Below the pieces are notes generated by a model. That model worked only from the letters and a program-made list of their open reading frames with translations. It did no database searches and had not been told where the DNA came from. From Desulfosporosinus orientis DSM 765 (GTDB lineage: Bacteria; Bacillota; Desulfitobacteriia; Desulfitobacteriales; Desulfitobacteriaceae): 64,000 nucleotides of DNA. The DNA lies in assembly GCF_000235605.1 (NCBI RefSeq), contig NC_016584.1:1662001-1726000 (forward strand), written 5' to 3'. Shown here one piece after another: positions 1-11,796 of the stretch (within the stretch, counting starts at the first letter, position 1; every line of letters begins with the position of its first letter). A program made the translations under genes and the position numbers.

Positions 1-27
1 CCATGAAGATCTATTTTATCTTCATGG
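1..27 (+). terminator. Rho-independent terminator at the window edge
   Basis: A perfect 10-bp stem (CCATGAAGAT / ATCTTCATGG) with a 7-nt loop is followed by GCATTTTTTG. It probably ends a gene lying left of the window. Confidence 0.8.
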
Positions 28-59
28 GCATTTTTTGTATTTTTAGGTAAATGGTATGA

Positions 60-290
60 TCAGCTATAAGACGATTTCTCTATGCTAACAGGCGGGAACA
101 TGATGCCAATAAACAAACTCATCAACAAGTCATTCAATGGATTCGCCAAAAGATGAGCGAGATCAAAGGCAAGAAGGAGGAATTGGATCACATTCTTGAT
201 ACTCTTAACTGGATGTTGGAATACAGGATGGCCTTAATGAATGACCCGGAAAAGGCTAACTCTTTGTTAAAGCTTCGACATTCTGAATAG
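60..290 (+). pseudogene. C-terminal remnant of a MerR-type regulator
   Basis: An open frame of about 76 codons runs from just after a TGA (57-59) to a TAG at 288-290. It has no start codon near its beginning; the first in-frame ATG is about 33 codons in. The peptide is helical and charged, with segments such as QVIQWIRQKMSEIKGKKEEL and LDTLNWMLEYRMALM, which resembles the dimerisation coiled coil of MerR-family regulators. No DNA-binding domain precedes it, and a terminator sits immediately upstream. It is best read as the tail of a decayed gene. The MerR assignment rests on general resemblance only. Confidence 0.4.
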
Positions 291-326
291 GTCATCCTTA
301 ATTAAAGATTAAAATCTGGTTCAAGC

Positions 327-1568
327 TCAGTTTTTAATGAGTATTGATAAGTAACTCATAGAGTTTAAACCTTTGCTTATGAACCAATCTTTTGTTTCAT
401 TGATGTATTGGGGATTATGTTCAATTGTTTTGGCAAAGGACTGAATCAGCTTAACTAACAACTCTAAATTAAGTCCTTGATGGAATCCGGCAATACCGAT
501 AAGAAGCATTTTGATCAACGAGTAATGAAACACGAGCTTAATATATTCGTCAAAAATGTCTCCGTCGCACAGTGGAAAAAGGTTATTGTAGACGTAATTC
601 ACCAGATAATTCTCAAAAACATATTCGTGCTCAATAGCAAAAGGAGCGTAGTAATTTTCATAGGCCAGACGATAGTTTTCAGCGGAAATATCTAAGCTAA
701 TGTCAGGGGAATGTTTTATGCCTTGCAAAAATTCAAGGAAACATTCAGCGTAGCGTTGATTGGTTATTCCCTGTACAAGCCTAGTGAGAGCGCCTTGCAT
801 CAACAGTTTAAACTGAACTGCTGGGGAAGTGGGGGTTTTTGCGAGAATCGCGATTAAAGACTCTTTCTTTATAAATTGGGCAAAGGAAGTAATAAGATTA
901 GGTATAGTATCAACCTTTTTTTCATTACATACTTTGGAAAGCTTTTGAAAAAATAATCCTAGGATAATAAACCGTTCCTCGAGCTTATAATCCCTGTTTT
1001 TTAATATTTGAAGTGTAAGATTTCGCAAATCCTGAAAATACTTATTTGGTGTATCAGTGAAAGCTGGATCATTGGTATTAACTGATATAGAAATATTGTT
1101 GCGCACATCCAGAGTTTCTTGTACTGAAATAAAGTTAATCCCTTTGGAGTTTAATAGTGCCATGCGAACAGCCTCAGGGCAAGACATGACAGCGGATTTT
1201 TCCAAGATACCGTCGACTACATTAGTCATCCGAGGAAACGTAAAACAGATCTTGGATAAATATTCTTCACCCTGTTTTAGCTGTATTAAGCAGAGCTTTT
1301 CTTCAGTTAAAAAAGGGCAAGTTGAATCATTGTTTAGTTCTACATGGGCGTAGGATTCTTCACTTTGTTCTGTTTGATTGAGTACGACCTTATCATCGAT
1401 TATTTCTTTCAAAGCTAGGTCCTGGATCTTGCTGAATTTTTGGAAGGTTTTGCTGTCCACTGTGATAGTGCTCCAACCAAAACAGCAGCTATCTTCGCAG
1501 GCAGACCCTATGCAATTGAAAGACTTTAGGTAGAGTGGCATTTGTATTTCTTGCGTTAGTTTGGTCAT
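327..1568 (-). CDS. FliB-type flagellin lysine N-methylase family protein
   Basis: This 413-residue protein has an N-terminal cysteine cluster at residues 19-29 (C-IGSA-C-EDS-CC-FGW), further cysteines near CPFLTEEKLC and a KICFTFPR segment. That layout is typical of the FliB/YkgJ-type family, putative Fe-S proteins linked to lysine N-methylation of flagellin in Salmonella. The ATG is preceded by GAGG. The gene is monocistronic and no flagellar genes are nearby, so its substrate here is unknown. The family call is fairly secure; the methylase activity is inferred. Confidence 0.72.
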   Translation of the reverse strand: MTKLTQEIQMPLYLKSFNCIGSACEDSCCFGWSTITVDSKTFQKFSKIQDLALKEIIDDKVVLNQTEQSEESYAHVELNNDSTCPFLTEEKLCLIQLKQGEEYLSKICFTFPRMTNVVDGILEKSAVMSCPEAVRMALLNSKGINFISVQETLDVRNNISISVNTNDPAFTDTPNKYFQDLRNLTLQILKNRDYKLEERFIILGLFFQKLSKVCNEKKVDTIPNLITSFAQFIKKESLIAILAKTPTSPAVQFKLLMQGALTRLVQGITNQRYAECFLEFLQGIKHSPDISLDISAENYRLAYENYYAPFAIEHEYVFENYLVNYVYNNLFPLCDGDIFDEYIKLVFHYSLIKMLLIGIAGFHQGLNLELLVKLIQSFAKTIEHNPQYINETKDWFISKGLNSMSYLSILIKN

Positions 1569-1881
1569 GTTTTTTCCTCATATCCATTTAAAAATTTTAA
1601 TATTAATTAGGAAATTGCGATAAAAAATAATTTGATGGGGTTCCGTTGTGCACAATTAGTATAATTCTACACCCAAATATGGGTCTATTTCCCTGTTGCT
1701 TTTAATAAAAATATTAAGTATTAGACCCCGACAAAATTTATGGCGAAAAGAATCAGTACTACTCTACTCAATACTTGATGAAAACCACTCTTACCTAAAT
1801 AGCTATCAAAAGAGAACGCAAAAGAGGGCTAATGCTTTGATGCATTAACCCTTACTCAACACAAGTTGTTTTAAGGCCAAA
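1569..1881. other. Intergenic region between fliB-like and maoC-like genes
   Basis: This 313-bp AT-rich spacer lies between two leftward genes. Apart from the terminator at 1825-1852 and the presumed promoter of the fliB-like gene, I see nothing recognisable in it. Confidence 0.5.
1825..1852 (-). terminator. Terminator of the MaoC-like gene
   Basis: The stem AGGGcTAATGC / GCATTAaCCCT lies 30 bp past the stop codon. On the minus strand it runs into a CTCTTTT-rich tract, so it probably ends the 1882-2259 transcript. Confidence 0.55.
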
Positions 1882-2259
1882 CTAATCACGGATAATTCCG
1901 TAACTGTTTCCAAGAAGCACTTCTTTACCGTGCTGATTTTTATAAACGGATTTCATTGCAACTTCAGTGAAGCCCTCCTTTTTATCGGCTTTTGTAATAG
2001 TTAATTCACAAGCGATTGTGTCTCCCGAAAAGACAGGGCGAATGAACTGACTGACCATTTCTCTTGCGATATAATTTAAGTCACCGCCGATTTTTGTTCC
2101 GACAGAAGCAGTAAGCAACCCTTGTGCCATGAGCCTGCCTTGCCCATCTCGCTCAATATGGTGGTTCCCCTTATCTCCAGTCAGTTCTCCAAATAGTAAA
2201 ATTTCTTGTTCTGTAAATGTTTTTTGATAAGCAAAAACATCACCTACTTTTAAACTCAT
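1882..2259 (-). CDS. MaoC-like hotdog-fold dehydratase/thioesterase
   Basis: A 125-residue single-domain hotdog protein. The N-terminal half carries the acyl-binding signature of MaoC/R-hydratase proteins (FGELTGDKGNHHIE, then GLLTASVGTKIGG), and the C-terminal half has the RPVFSGDTI strand seen in this family. Members hydrate enoyl-CoA or act as acyl thioesterases in fatty-acid metabolism. The ATG follows a GGAGGAG ribosome site. The gene is monocistronic, so the acyl substrate cannot be deduced. Confidence 0.75.
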   Translation of the reverse strand: MSLKVGDVFAYQKTFTEQEILLFGELTGDKGNHHIERDGQGRLMAQGLLTASVGTKIGGDLNYIAREMVSQFIRPVFSGDTIACELTITKADKKEGFTEVAMKSVYKNQHGKEVLLGNSYGIIRD

Positions 2260-2486
2260 AAATCTCCTCCTCCAAACAACATTTTTGTTTGGCTTAATTA
2301 TATAAAAATTCTGACTTATTGAATACCTTTAACTTATTTCATGCTTCATTTGTAGGCTGATTTAGTATTTGAAGCGCAGGAAAATCGAATAAGTAAAGAG
2401 AAGTAACAACACAAATAACGAATGCAAAGCTGTCATCCGGAGATGACAATGCAAAAACAGAATAGGATGGAAGAGGAGAGAGAAAA

Positions 2487-3002
2487 ATGAAAAAATCATA
2501 TATTATTTTTTTGGCTTTTTTAATGACCCTCTTTTTATTAGGTTGTAGTTTAGTTAACCAAGAGTATGCAGCCAAACAGTTAGTCGTACAGTATAAAACT
2601 TCTTTATACAATATTGAGAATTACAACAAGGCTTACCCAGACTCCAGTTCAGATCCAGAAGGATTCTTCAAGAGTCTCGAAAATTATAAAAAATATTTTA
2701 CCGAAGAAGGGTATAATCAATTTATATTTAAAAAGACGGCTATAATTCCATTAGAGGCTTGTGCAAAAGGAAAACATACTTTAAAGGTGACTAATATTAG
2801 ATTTGATAAGGTAAGTGAAGAAAAGAATAAACTGATTTTAGATTATACTGTTAGCCTAAAAGCGATTTATACAAGTGGTGAAAAGACAACGGAGGAGAAA
2901 AGCCAAGCTATTTTAGTCAAGGAAAACAATGAGTGGAAAATTTGTAATGACTGGTTTTATATAAATGATTTGTTTCAGGAAGATTTAAATTCTCTTACGT
3001 AA
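2487..3002 (+). CDS. Putative lipoprotein, function unknown
   Basis: A 171-residue protein starting with a lipoprotein signal: MKKS, a hydrophobic stretch and lipobox LLGC, with Cys20 as the predicted lipidated residue. The mature part is charged and contains a C-terminal pattern (LVKENNEWKICNDWF) typical of NTF2-like or DUF4829-type secreted domains. AGGAGAG precedes the ATG. It is likely anchored to the outer face of the membrane. No operon partner; function unknown. Confidence 0.65.
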   Translation: MKKSYIIFLAFLMTLFLLGCSLVNQEYAAKQLVVQYKTSLYNIENYNKAYPDSSSDPEGFFKSLENYKKYFTEEGYNQFIFKKTAIIPLEACAKGKHTLKVTNIRFDKVSEEKNKLILDYTVSLKAIYTSGEKTTEEKSQAILVKENNEWKICNDWFYINDLFQEDLNSLT

Positions 3003-3135
3003 TATCAGTAATTTAATGTGAAGCGTTGAAAGGGGGAATAACCGTGGGCATTGCTGTTTCGAATTGCAGACGATGTAAAGGAGATTAAAAAAATACTTAA
3101 CAGTAATGCTAAGTTGGAAAGTAAAAAACTTGATT

Positions 3136-3162
3136 GAAAGCGGCTCTAATTGGGCCGCTTTC
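3136..3162. terminator. Bidirectional terminator
   Basis: The stem AAAGCGGC / GCCGCTTT, flanked by A and T tracts, lies between the convergent lipoprotein and rph-like genes and could serve both. Confidence 0.75.
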
Positions 3163-3213
3163 CTAACTTTCATCCTTTATTTAATTTCCAAGGAGGAAGA
3201 CAACATCTTCCCA

Positions 3214-6275
<3,062 letters not shown>

Positions 6276-7640
6276 ATGAAGCAAGAAACAAATTTGACCG
6301 GAAAGGTAATTTACCCAAATGATCCGGAATACCGGCAGGCACGTATGAACTGGAACCCATTCACCAATGCCTTTCCCATAGTATTTGTTTTTGCACAGCA
6401 AAAAGAAGATGTGGCAAATGCAGTGAGATGGGCTCGTGAGAATAATGTACCCATTCGAATGCGAAGCGGTAGGCATGCTTTGGCAAAAGATTTTTCTCAG
6501 ACTAATGGTGGAATTGTTATAGATACCAGTCAAATGAGAGAGGTCACGCTAGATAAAACACAGGGAATTGCCACTGTTCAAGCAGGAATACGTGTAGGGC
6601 CGCTTGTGAAGATGCTTGCACAGGAGGGCGTTCTGGCTCCTTTTGGAGACAGTTCTACTGTTGGTATAGGCGGAATTAGTACTGGCGGAGGGATTACGGT
6701 TATCCAGCGCACAACCGGACTGATTTCCGATAATATACTTGCTGCCACCATAGTTGATGCCAATGGTGATATTTTACACGTCAACGAAAACGAAAACCCG
6801 GACCTGTTGTGGGCCATTCGCGGAGGTGGAGGAGGTAACTTCGGAATTATAACCTCTTATACCTTTAGAGTAAGATGTGCTCCTTTTCAAGTCGGAATAT
6901 TTGAGATAGTCTGGCCTTGGGAGCAATTGGAGGAAGTTATCGATGTATGGCAGAGATGGTCTCCGTCTGTTGACGAAAGACTAGGTACCATATTGGAGGT
7001 GTTTTCAAAAACGAATGGTCTGCTTCGATCACAGGGAATATTCCTTGGTCCTAAAGCAGAACTAGAGAAATTGATAACAACTTTGACAGATGTCGGATCG
7101 CCTATAAAAGTGTTTATTGATGAGGTTACACTACTGGAAGCAATAGATTTCTGGGCTCCGAATGAACCCTTGTTTGATACTCAGAATACTACGTGGTCAT
7201 CCGCTTGGGTGGAGCAATTCCTGCCCGAAGAAGGAATTAAAGCGATTCGTAGTTACCTGGAAAAAGCAACAGGAAGTGAATCCAATTTCTTTTTCTTGAA
7301 CTCCGGAGGAGCGATGAACCGGGTACCTTCCCAGGATACAGCCTTTTTTTGGCGCAATACGAAGTGTTATTTGGAATGGGATGCATCATGGATTGAAGAA
7401 TCCGAAACGCAAAAGAATATCAAGCTTGTTGAACAGACACGGATACAACTGCAGCCATATGTAACCGGGTCATACGTCAATGTACCTGATTTAAATATAA
7501 AAAATTACGGCCAGGAATATTACGGTCAAAATTTTGCCCGGCTCCGGAAGGTTAAAGCGCAGTATGATCCGGAGAATATTTTCAACTTTGTACAGAGTAT
7601 TCCTCCGGCTCCTGTCTGTGATCACTGGCATAAGAATTGA
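6276..7640 (+). CDS. FAD-linked oxidase, berberine-bridge-enzyme (BBE) type
   Basis: A 454-residue protein with an N-terminal FAD-binding PCMH domain (RSGRHALAKDFSQTNGGIVID; the His in the GRHA motif is the usual covalent flavin site; GIGGISTGGG; AIRGGGGGNFGI) and a C-terminal BBE domain (YYGQNFARLRKVKAQYDPEN). It resembles Bacillus YvdP/CotQ-type oxidases, some of which are spore-coat associated. It probably oxidises an alcohol or sugar using O2 or another acceptor; the substrate is unknown. The usual second flavin-linking Cys is not obvious in the motif region, so bicovalent attachment is uncertain. GAGGGTG precedes the ATG. A terminator follows. Confidence 0.8.
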   Translation: MKQETNLTGKVIYPNDPEYRQARMNWNPFTNAFPIVFVFAQQKEDVANAVRWARENNVPIRMRSGRHALAKDFSQTNGGIVIDTSQMREVTLDKTQGIATVQAGIRVGPLVKMLAQEGVLAPFGDSSTVGIGGISTGGGITVIQRTTGLISDNILAATIVDANGDILHVNENENPDLLWAIRGGGGGNFGIITSYTFRVRCAPFQVGIFEIVWPWEQLEEVIDVWQRWSPSVDERLGTILEVFSKTNGLLRSQGIFLGPKAELEKLITTLTDVGSPIKVFIDEVTLLEAIDFWAPNEPLFDTQNTTWSSAWVEQFLPEEGIKAIRSYLEKATGSESNFFFLNSGGAMNRVPSQDTAFFWRNTKCYLEWDASWIEESETQKNIKLVEQTRIQLQPYVTGSYVNVPDLNIKNYGQEYYGQNFARLRKVKAQYDPENIFNFVQSIPPAPVCDHWHKN

Positions 7641-7656
7641 AATATTGTTTCCATAT

Positions 7657-7683
7657 AAGCTGCATGCTGTTAGTATGCAGCTT
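7657..7683 (+). terminator. Terminator of the BBE oxidase gene
   Basis: AAGCTGCAT / ATGCAGCTT with a 9-nt loop, followed by TTTATTTT. Confidence 0.85.
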
Positions 7684-7918
7684 TTTATTTTATATCATTA
7701 GCATAGGGATTTAAGTTTGAACTTCAGAAAAACCGCAAACCTATCAGGCATCACTTAAAACTCTAGTACAATATTTCCCCAAAACGAACTCAGGATATGC
7801 CGTGAAATTGATTACCCTTATTTATATTTATACTTCCTATATTAATTAAACAAAGTATAGGCACAGGGGCTTCAGGATACTCTAATGACATTGAAAAACC
7901 AAGAAAGGGAGCCTGGAC

Positions 7919-8383
7919 ATGATTAATTCTTGGATATTCTATCCTATATTTGCAATAGTTATGATCTTGGGAGCTTTATTGCTTATCCCCAAAAATCTTT
8001 ATAAGAAGTTCTTTTTATATGGACTAATGTTTGGAGGAATTGGAGATTCCATAATCGCCTCACTCTACACTATTTTTGATTTTATTAAATATAAAGAAAT
8101 GGGGCCCTTTAATATAATGAATATATTTTCGCTTTGGACCCCAATAACATGGGCCTTTGCGTATATGATATTCTTTTACTTTCTCCCTGTAAGGAAAGCC
8201 TTCCTAGTTCCCTATGTCCTGATCTTCTCGCTATTGAATTATTCTGTTGGTTTAGTGATGCAGAACTTTGGGTTATTTGAATATATAGGGATCTATAAAT
8301 ATTTTGCCCCGCTTACCTTTCTTATTTGGTATTCAGTAAGTGCCTTAGTATATCTAAGAAATGAGCACCGCACAAATGTTTAA
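7919..8383 (+). CDS. Small polytopic membrane protein
   Basis: A 154-residue hydrophobic protein with about five predicted membrane segments, for example near residues 4-24, 35-55, 75-95, 100-120 and 128-146. It resembles the CBO0543-type family of uncharacterised Firmicute membrane proteins. The ATG follows GGGAGCC. Monocistronic, and shares a bidirectional terminator with the convergent membrane protein gene. Function unknown. Confidence 0.65.
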   Translation: MINSWIFYPIFAIVMILGALLLIPKNLYKKFFLYGLMFGGIGDSIIASLYTIFDFIKYKEMGPFNIMNIFSLWTPITWAFAYMIFFYFLPVRKAFLVPYVLIFSLLNYSVGLVMQNFGLFEYIGIYKYFAPLTFLIWYSVSALVYLRNEHRTNV

Positions 8384-8414
8384 TTGAAAGATAAACTTTG
8401 TTTGATTACATAGT

Positions 8415-8453
8415 AAATCACTCTCCTTATTGACAAGTTAAGGAGAGTGATTT
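8415..8453. terminator. Bidirectional terminator
   Basis: AAATCACTCTCCTTA / TAAGGAGAGTGATTT, a 15-bp perfect stem, sits between two convergent membrane protein genes. Confidence 0.9.
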
Positions 8454-8459
8454 CAATAA

Positions 8460-9098
8460 TTACTCTGCTTTTTTAAAGACTCTGGCTAATAATAGACAAA
8501 TAACAGGAAGGGCCACTGCATAACCCACGATGCCAATATTTCTGACCTGCATGTTTCCGAGCACTGGGCCCAGCAAGCCAATAAGGCTTAACACCCCGCT
8601 CACGATCATTAAAATTCGTACCCATGACTTCAATCGGTCGCCTTTAAAAACTGGTGCTGCAAATAACATTGAAAGAGCAAAAAACAAATCCCAGGCTAAT
8701 ATATCTAAGGCGTAAATTACCGAAGGCCATTTAAAGGAGAAGATATAAGATAACCACGGTAAACCAGTCATAGCAGCGATGGGGCGGCTGACGAACAAGA
8801 TCAGGTAGTGAATACTGCATGTAATGCAAGCCATAATACCCATAAAAATAAGTGCTGACATGCTTAATGCTTTGACATCATCTGATGCGTAATAATGAAT
8901 TTCAGCCATGAGCATAACCAACAAAGGTGCAATTATAATAATCATTATTTCCATAAGGGTAAACCAAGGGTCGCTTATCGGGTCCGATTGTGATTTAAGG
9001 GATAGCATTCCGATGATTGTAATAACAAGGTACAACAGAACCAAGTAAAATAGGGTAAATGCTATAGCTTTTCCTCGTCTAAAATCTCTATGAGACAT
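8460..9098 (-). CDS. Polytopic membrane protein, function unknown
   Basis: A 212-residue protein with about six hydrophobic segments, including motifs IIAPLLVMLMAEIHYYA and PSVIYALDILAWDLFFAL. I place the start at the ATG at 9098 because GAGAGGAAGG lies just upstream; an in-frame ATG ten codons earlier has no such site. It belongs to no family I can name with confidence. Confidence 0.6.
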   Translation of the reverse strand: MSHRDFRRGKAIAFTLFYLVLLYLVITIIGMLSLKSQSDPISDPWFTLMEIMIIIIAPLLVMLMAEIHYYASDDVKALSMSALIFMGIMACITCSIHYLILFVSRPIAAMTGLPWLSYIFSFKWPSVIYALDILAWDLFFALSMLFAAPVFKGDRLKSWVRILMIVSGVLSLIGLLGPVLGNMQVRNIGIVGYAVALPVICLLLARVFKKAE

Positions 9099-9274
9099 TT
9101 TCTGCCTTCCTCTCTGTAATGAAATCATGGTATCGCGGCAATTGAAACTGTGTTTTCTTTGGTCAATGCCAAGAAATTGTTACCAAGGTCTTAGCGATAG
9201 TTTTCTTCAGAATGAGTCAAAATCCTTCAACAGGGAATGGCTTTCTTTTTGAATCTTGCCAAGCTGAACTCTGC

Positions 9275-9326
9275 ACATATGTTCTTATTGAACGCCTTTG
9301 ACAAGAACATATGTTTTGTATTATAG
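9275..9326 (+). promoter_or_regulatory. Promoter with LexA (SOS) box
   Basis: TTGACA (9298-9303) and TTATAG (9321-9326) are 17 bp apart. Between them lies GAACATATGTTT (9305-9316), which fits the Firmicute LexA/DinR box GAAC-N4-GTTY. A 12-bp inverted copy (ACATATGTTCTT, 9275-9286) forms a second half-conserved box on the other strand. The next genes encode a DNA-repair-linked radical-SAM pair, so SOS control is a sensible reading. Confidence 0.65.
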
Positions 9327-9378
9327 TATTGTATAGAACAACTCGTGGTGTACAGACTCTGATCCAAAGAAGCGCTCA

Positions 9379-10752
9379 ATGGGATTCGGGACTGGAGCAT
9401 CCCGTGATAGCTGTCTCAGTGAAGGCAGCAAGAAAAACCGGGGGGCGTTTGACATTGATATTTTTGATAAGCTGACGATTTTGTCAGATTCAGCTAAATA
9501 TGATGTAGCCTGTACCTCCAGCGGCGTCGACAGGAGCGGAAAATCCGGCAGTATAGGAAGTGCGGCGAAGGCCGGCATTTGCCACAGCTTTGCGGCAGAT
9601 GGCCGCTGTATTTCCTTACTGAAAGTATTAATGACCAATGTCTGCATTTTTGACTGCAAATATTGTGTCAATCGGGTTTCTAACGATACAGCCAGAGCAG
9701 CCTTTACCCCCCAGGAGCTTGCTGAACTTACCATTAACTTTTACCGCCGGAACTACATAGAAGGTTTGTTCTTAAGTTCCGGTGTGATTAGAAATCCTAA
9801 CTATACCTCTGAGCAAATGATTCGAGCTTTGGAGTTATTGCGCAATACCTACCATTTTGGCGGATATATTCACGTTAAGGCTATACCGGGAGCCGACAGC
9901 GAGCTCATAGGGCGTCTGGGACTTTTAGCGGATCGCATGAGCGTTAATATTGAGCTGCCTTCCCAGGAAAGTCTTTCCCTGCTGGCCCCGAATAAGACCA
10001 AGGAGTCTATCTTAAGGCCCATGGGCTTAATCAGTAATAAGATTCAGGAAAACAGTACAGACATTGTCAAATACCGTCATGCTTCCAAATTTGTGCCGGC
10101 AGGTCAGAGTACCCAGCTTATTGTCGGGGCTACCCCTGATACGGATCATAAAATTTTAACTTTAACGGAAGGTCTGTACAAAAAATACCGGCTGAAACGA
10201 GTCTTTTTCTCGGCCTACATGCCTGTTGCCAATGACTCATTGCTGCCGTCACTGGATACAAAACCCCCTCTTCTGCGGGAACACCGCCTTTATCAGGCGG
10301 ACTGGCTGCTGAGATTTTATGGATTTGAGGCTCATGAGCTGCTGGATGAGCAGAACCCCAATTTCAACCTGCAAGTTGACCCCAAGTGTCACTGGGCTCT
10401 CAATCATTTGGAACTATTTCCTCTCGAAGTTAACAAAGCCCCTTTTGAAATGCTCTTAAGGGTACCTGGAATCGGTGTCATCAGCGCGCAGCGAATTATG
10501 GCGGCCCGGCGGTTTGGGCCTCTTGATTTTTTGGGGCTGAAAAAGATTGGTGTGGTCTTAAAGCGTGCTCAATACTTCATTACATGTAAGGGCCGGATGA
10601 ATGATGGCCTGAAAATTTCCTCGGACGGTACTATTCGGGCTTTAATGGCCGATCACTATCGCCCTCCGGAGCAGTATGAGCAGCTTTCCATGTTTAATGA
10701 GTCTTTCCTAAAGAGAGAGGATGTGCGGCAATGTTTGACGGGGCAGACCTGA
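9379..10752 (+). CDS. Radical-SAM protein linked to DNA modification/repair (UDG-associated type)
   Basis: A 457-residue radical-SAM protein with cluster motif C89-IFD-C93-KY-C96 and a C-terminal helix-hairpin-helix (LLRVPGIGVISAQRIMAARR). That combination matches the 'putative DNA modification/repair radical SAM' family (rSAM_link_UDG), which almost always pairs with a DUF4130/UDG-type partner, as here. Conserved homology seems to begin near IFDKLTILSDSAKYDV; the first 22 residues look non-homologous and the ribosome site for the ATG at 9379 is weak, so the true start is unsure. It overlaps the next gene by 22 bp. The upstream LexA box suggests damage induction. The reaction is unknown. Confidence 0.8.
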   Translation: MGFGTGASRDSCLSEGSKKNRGAFDIDIFDKLTILSDSAKYDVACTSSGVDRSGKSGSIGSAAKAGICHSFAADGRCISLLKVLMTNVCIFDCKYCVNRVSNDTARAAFTPQELAELTINFYRRNYIEGLFLSSGVIRNPNYTSEQMIRALELLRNTYHFGGYIHVKAIPGADSELIGRLGLLADRMSVNIELPSQESLSLLAPNKTKESILRPMGLISNKIQENSTDIVKYRHASKFVPAGQSTQLIVGATPDTDHKILTLTEGLYKKYRLKRVFFSAYMPVANDSLLPSLDTKPPLLREHRLYQADWLLRFYGFEAHELLDEQNPNFNLQVDPKCHWALNHLELFPLEVNKAPFEMLLRVPGIGVISAQRIMAARRFGPLDFLGLKKIGVVLKRAQYFITCKGRMNDGLKISSDGTIRALMADHYRPPEQYEQLSMFNESFLKREDVRQCLTGQT

Positions 10753-11576
10753 CTTATGCATACGACGGCAGTTTTGAAGGGTTGATGAGCTGCGTCTTCG
10801 CCAGCTATGAATACAAAGAAATTCCTGTCGTAATAAAACCTCCCAGCCTGCAGCAATCAATCTTTGATGATGCCAAATGGATTGAAACAGATACCAGCAA
10901 AGCGGATAGAGTTTACAATGCCATAGCGGTTCAGATATCCCTTGAAGCTCAAGAGTTGGTCAAGCTGGGTTTCTTGACTTGTGCACCGAATAAGGAAAGC
11001 TTAATTTTTAATTTCTTGCGCAAGGGTTTTAAGCATGGCGGTAAAGTTATGACCATGCTTACGGATGATGTGGTGGCTGATTTACATAAAGCAGTGCGTC
11101 ACCTGACTTCCGAAAGTCATAAGTATAAGGGGTTCGTCAGGTTTTCTGTTTTTGGAGAGGTCCTGGTCGCAGTCATCGAACCCAAAAACTATGTCTTGCC
11201 CCTTCTCTCCCACCACTTTTGTGACCGCTATCATAATGAACGGTTTATGATTTTTGATAAAACCCACAAAATGGCGCTGATCTACGAAGCTTACAAAGCA
11301 GACTTAATCTTTGTCGAGGATTTAACCTTGCCGGAACCAGACTCCGCTGAAGTTGAGTATCGCCGCTTGTGGAAACAATTTTACAATACCATTGCCATTG
11401 AGGGGAGGAATAACCCTCGCTGCCGCATGACCCTCATGCCTAAACGATACTGGGGGCAAATGACGGAGCTCGCTAAGGAGAGTAAGTTCCCCAAAAGCGG
11501 AGCAGGGGATTTGGGAATAGGTGTTAATATTAAAGGATACTTGCCGGAAAACAATGCCTTTCGCTCTAAATCTTAA
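10731..11576 (+). CDS. DUF4130 protein, partner of the radical-SAM DNA-repair protein
   Basis: This 281-residue protein matches the DUF4130 'probable DNA metabolism protein' family: N-terminal YAYDGSFEGLMSCVFASYE, then a central RFSVFGEVLVAVIEPKNYVLPLLSHHF. The family is found next to the radical-SAM protein, and in many genomes a UDG domain is fused at its C-terminus. Here the protein stops after a short tail (MPKRYWGQMTELAKE), so the UDG-like domain is absent. It is translationally coupled to the upstream gene and ended by a strong terminator. Confidence 0.8.
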   Translation: MFDGADLTYAYDGSFEGLMSCVFASYEYKEIPVVIKPPSLQQSIFDDAKWIETDTSKADRVYNAIAVQISLEAQELVKLGFLTCAPNKESLIFNFLRKGFKHGGKVMTMLTDDVVADLHKAVRHLTSESHKYKGFVRFSVFGEVLVAVIEPKNYVLPLLSHHFCDRYHNERFMIFDKTHKMALIYEAYKADLIFVEDLTLPEPDSAEVEYRRLWKQFYNTIAIEGRNNPRCRMTLMPKRYWGQMTELAKESKFPKSGAGDLGIGVNIKGYLPENNAFRSKS

Positions 11577-11601
11577 TGGGGCGGGCAGGATATAGCACGT
11601 T

Positions 11602-11640
11602 AAAAGCGCTTTCTCATTTATTTTGAGGAAGCGCTTTTTT
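11602..11640 (+). terminator. Terminator of the radical-SAM/DUF4130 operon
   Basis: The stem AAAAGCGCTTTCTC / GAGGAAGCGCTTTT, with one mismatch, runs into TTATTA. Confidence 0.88.
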
Positions 11641-11796
11641 ATTACTCTGAAAAAGCCCTCGAAATTCCTTGAAAAATTGTCCAGAGACAAGCATTTTCCT
11701 ACCTATTTAAAAATAGATTAAACTGAAAGGAGGGATCAGATAATGGTTTAATAAACTTTTTAGCAACTTAATAAAGTGGGTTAAGGAGGGAGAAGA

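Noticed and set aside
3051-3137. A 28-codon reading frame (LLFRIADDVKEIKKIL...) after the lipoprotein gene
   Set aside because: It has a pleasing helical pattern but only a TTG start with a badly spaced ribosome site; not enough to call a gene.
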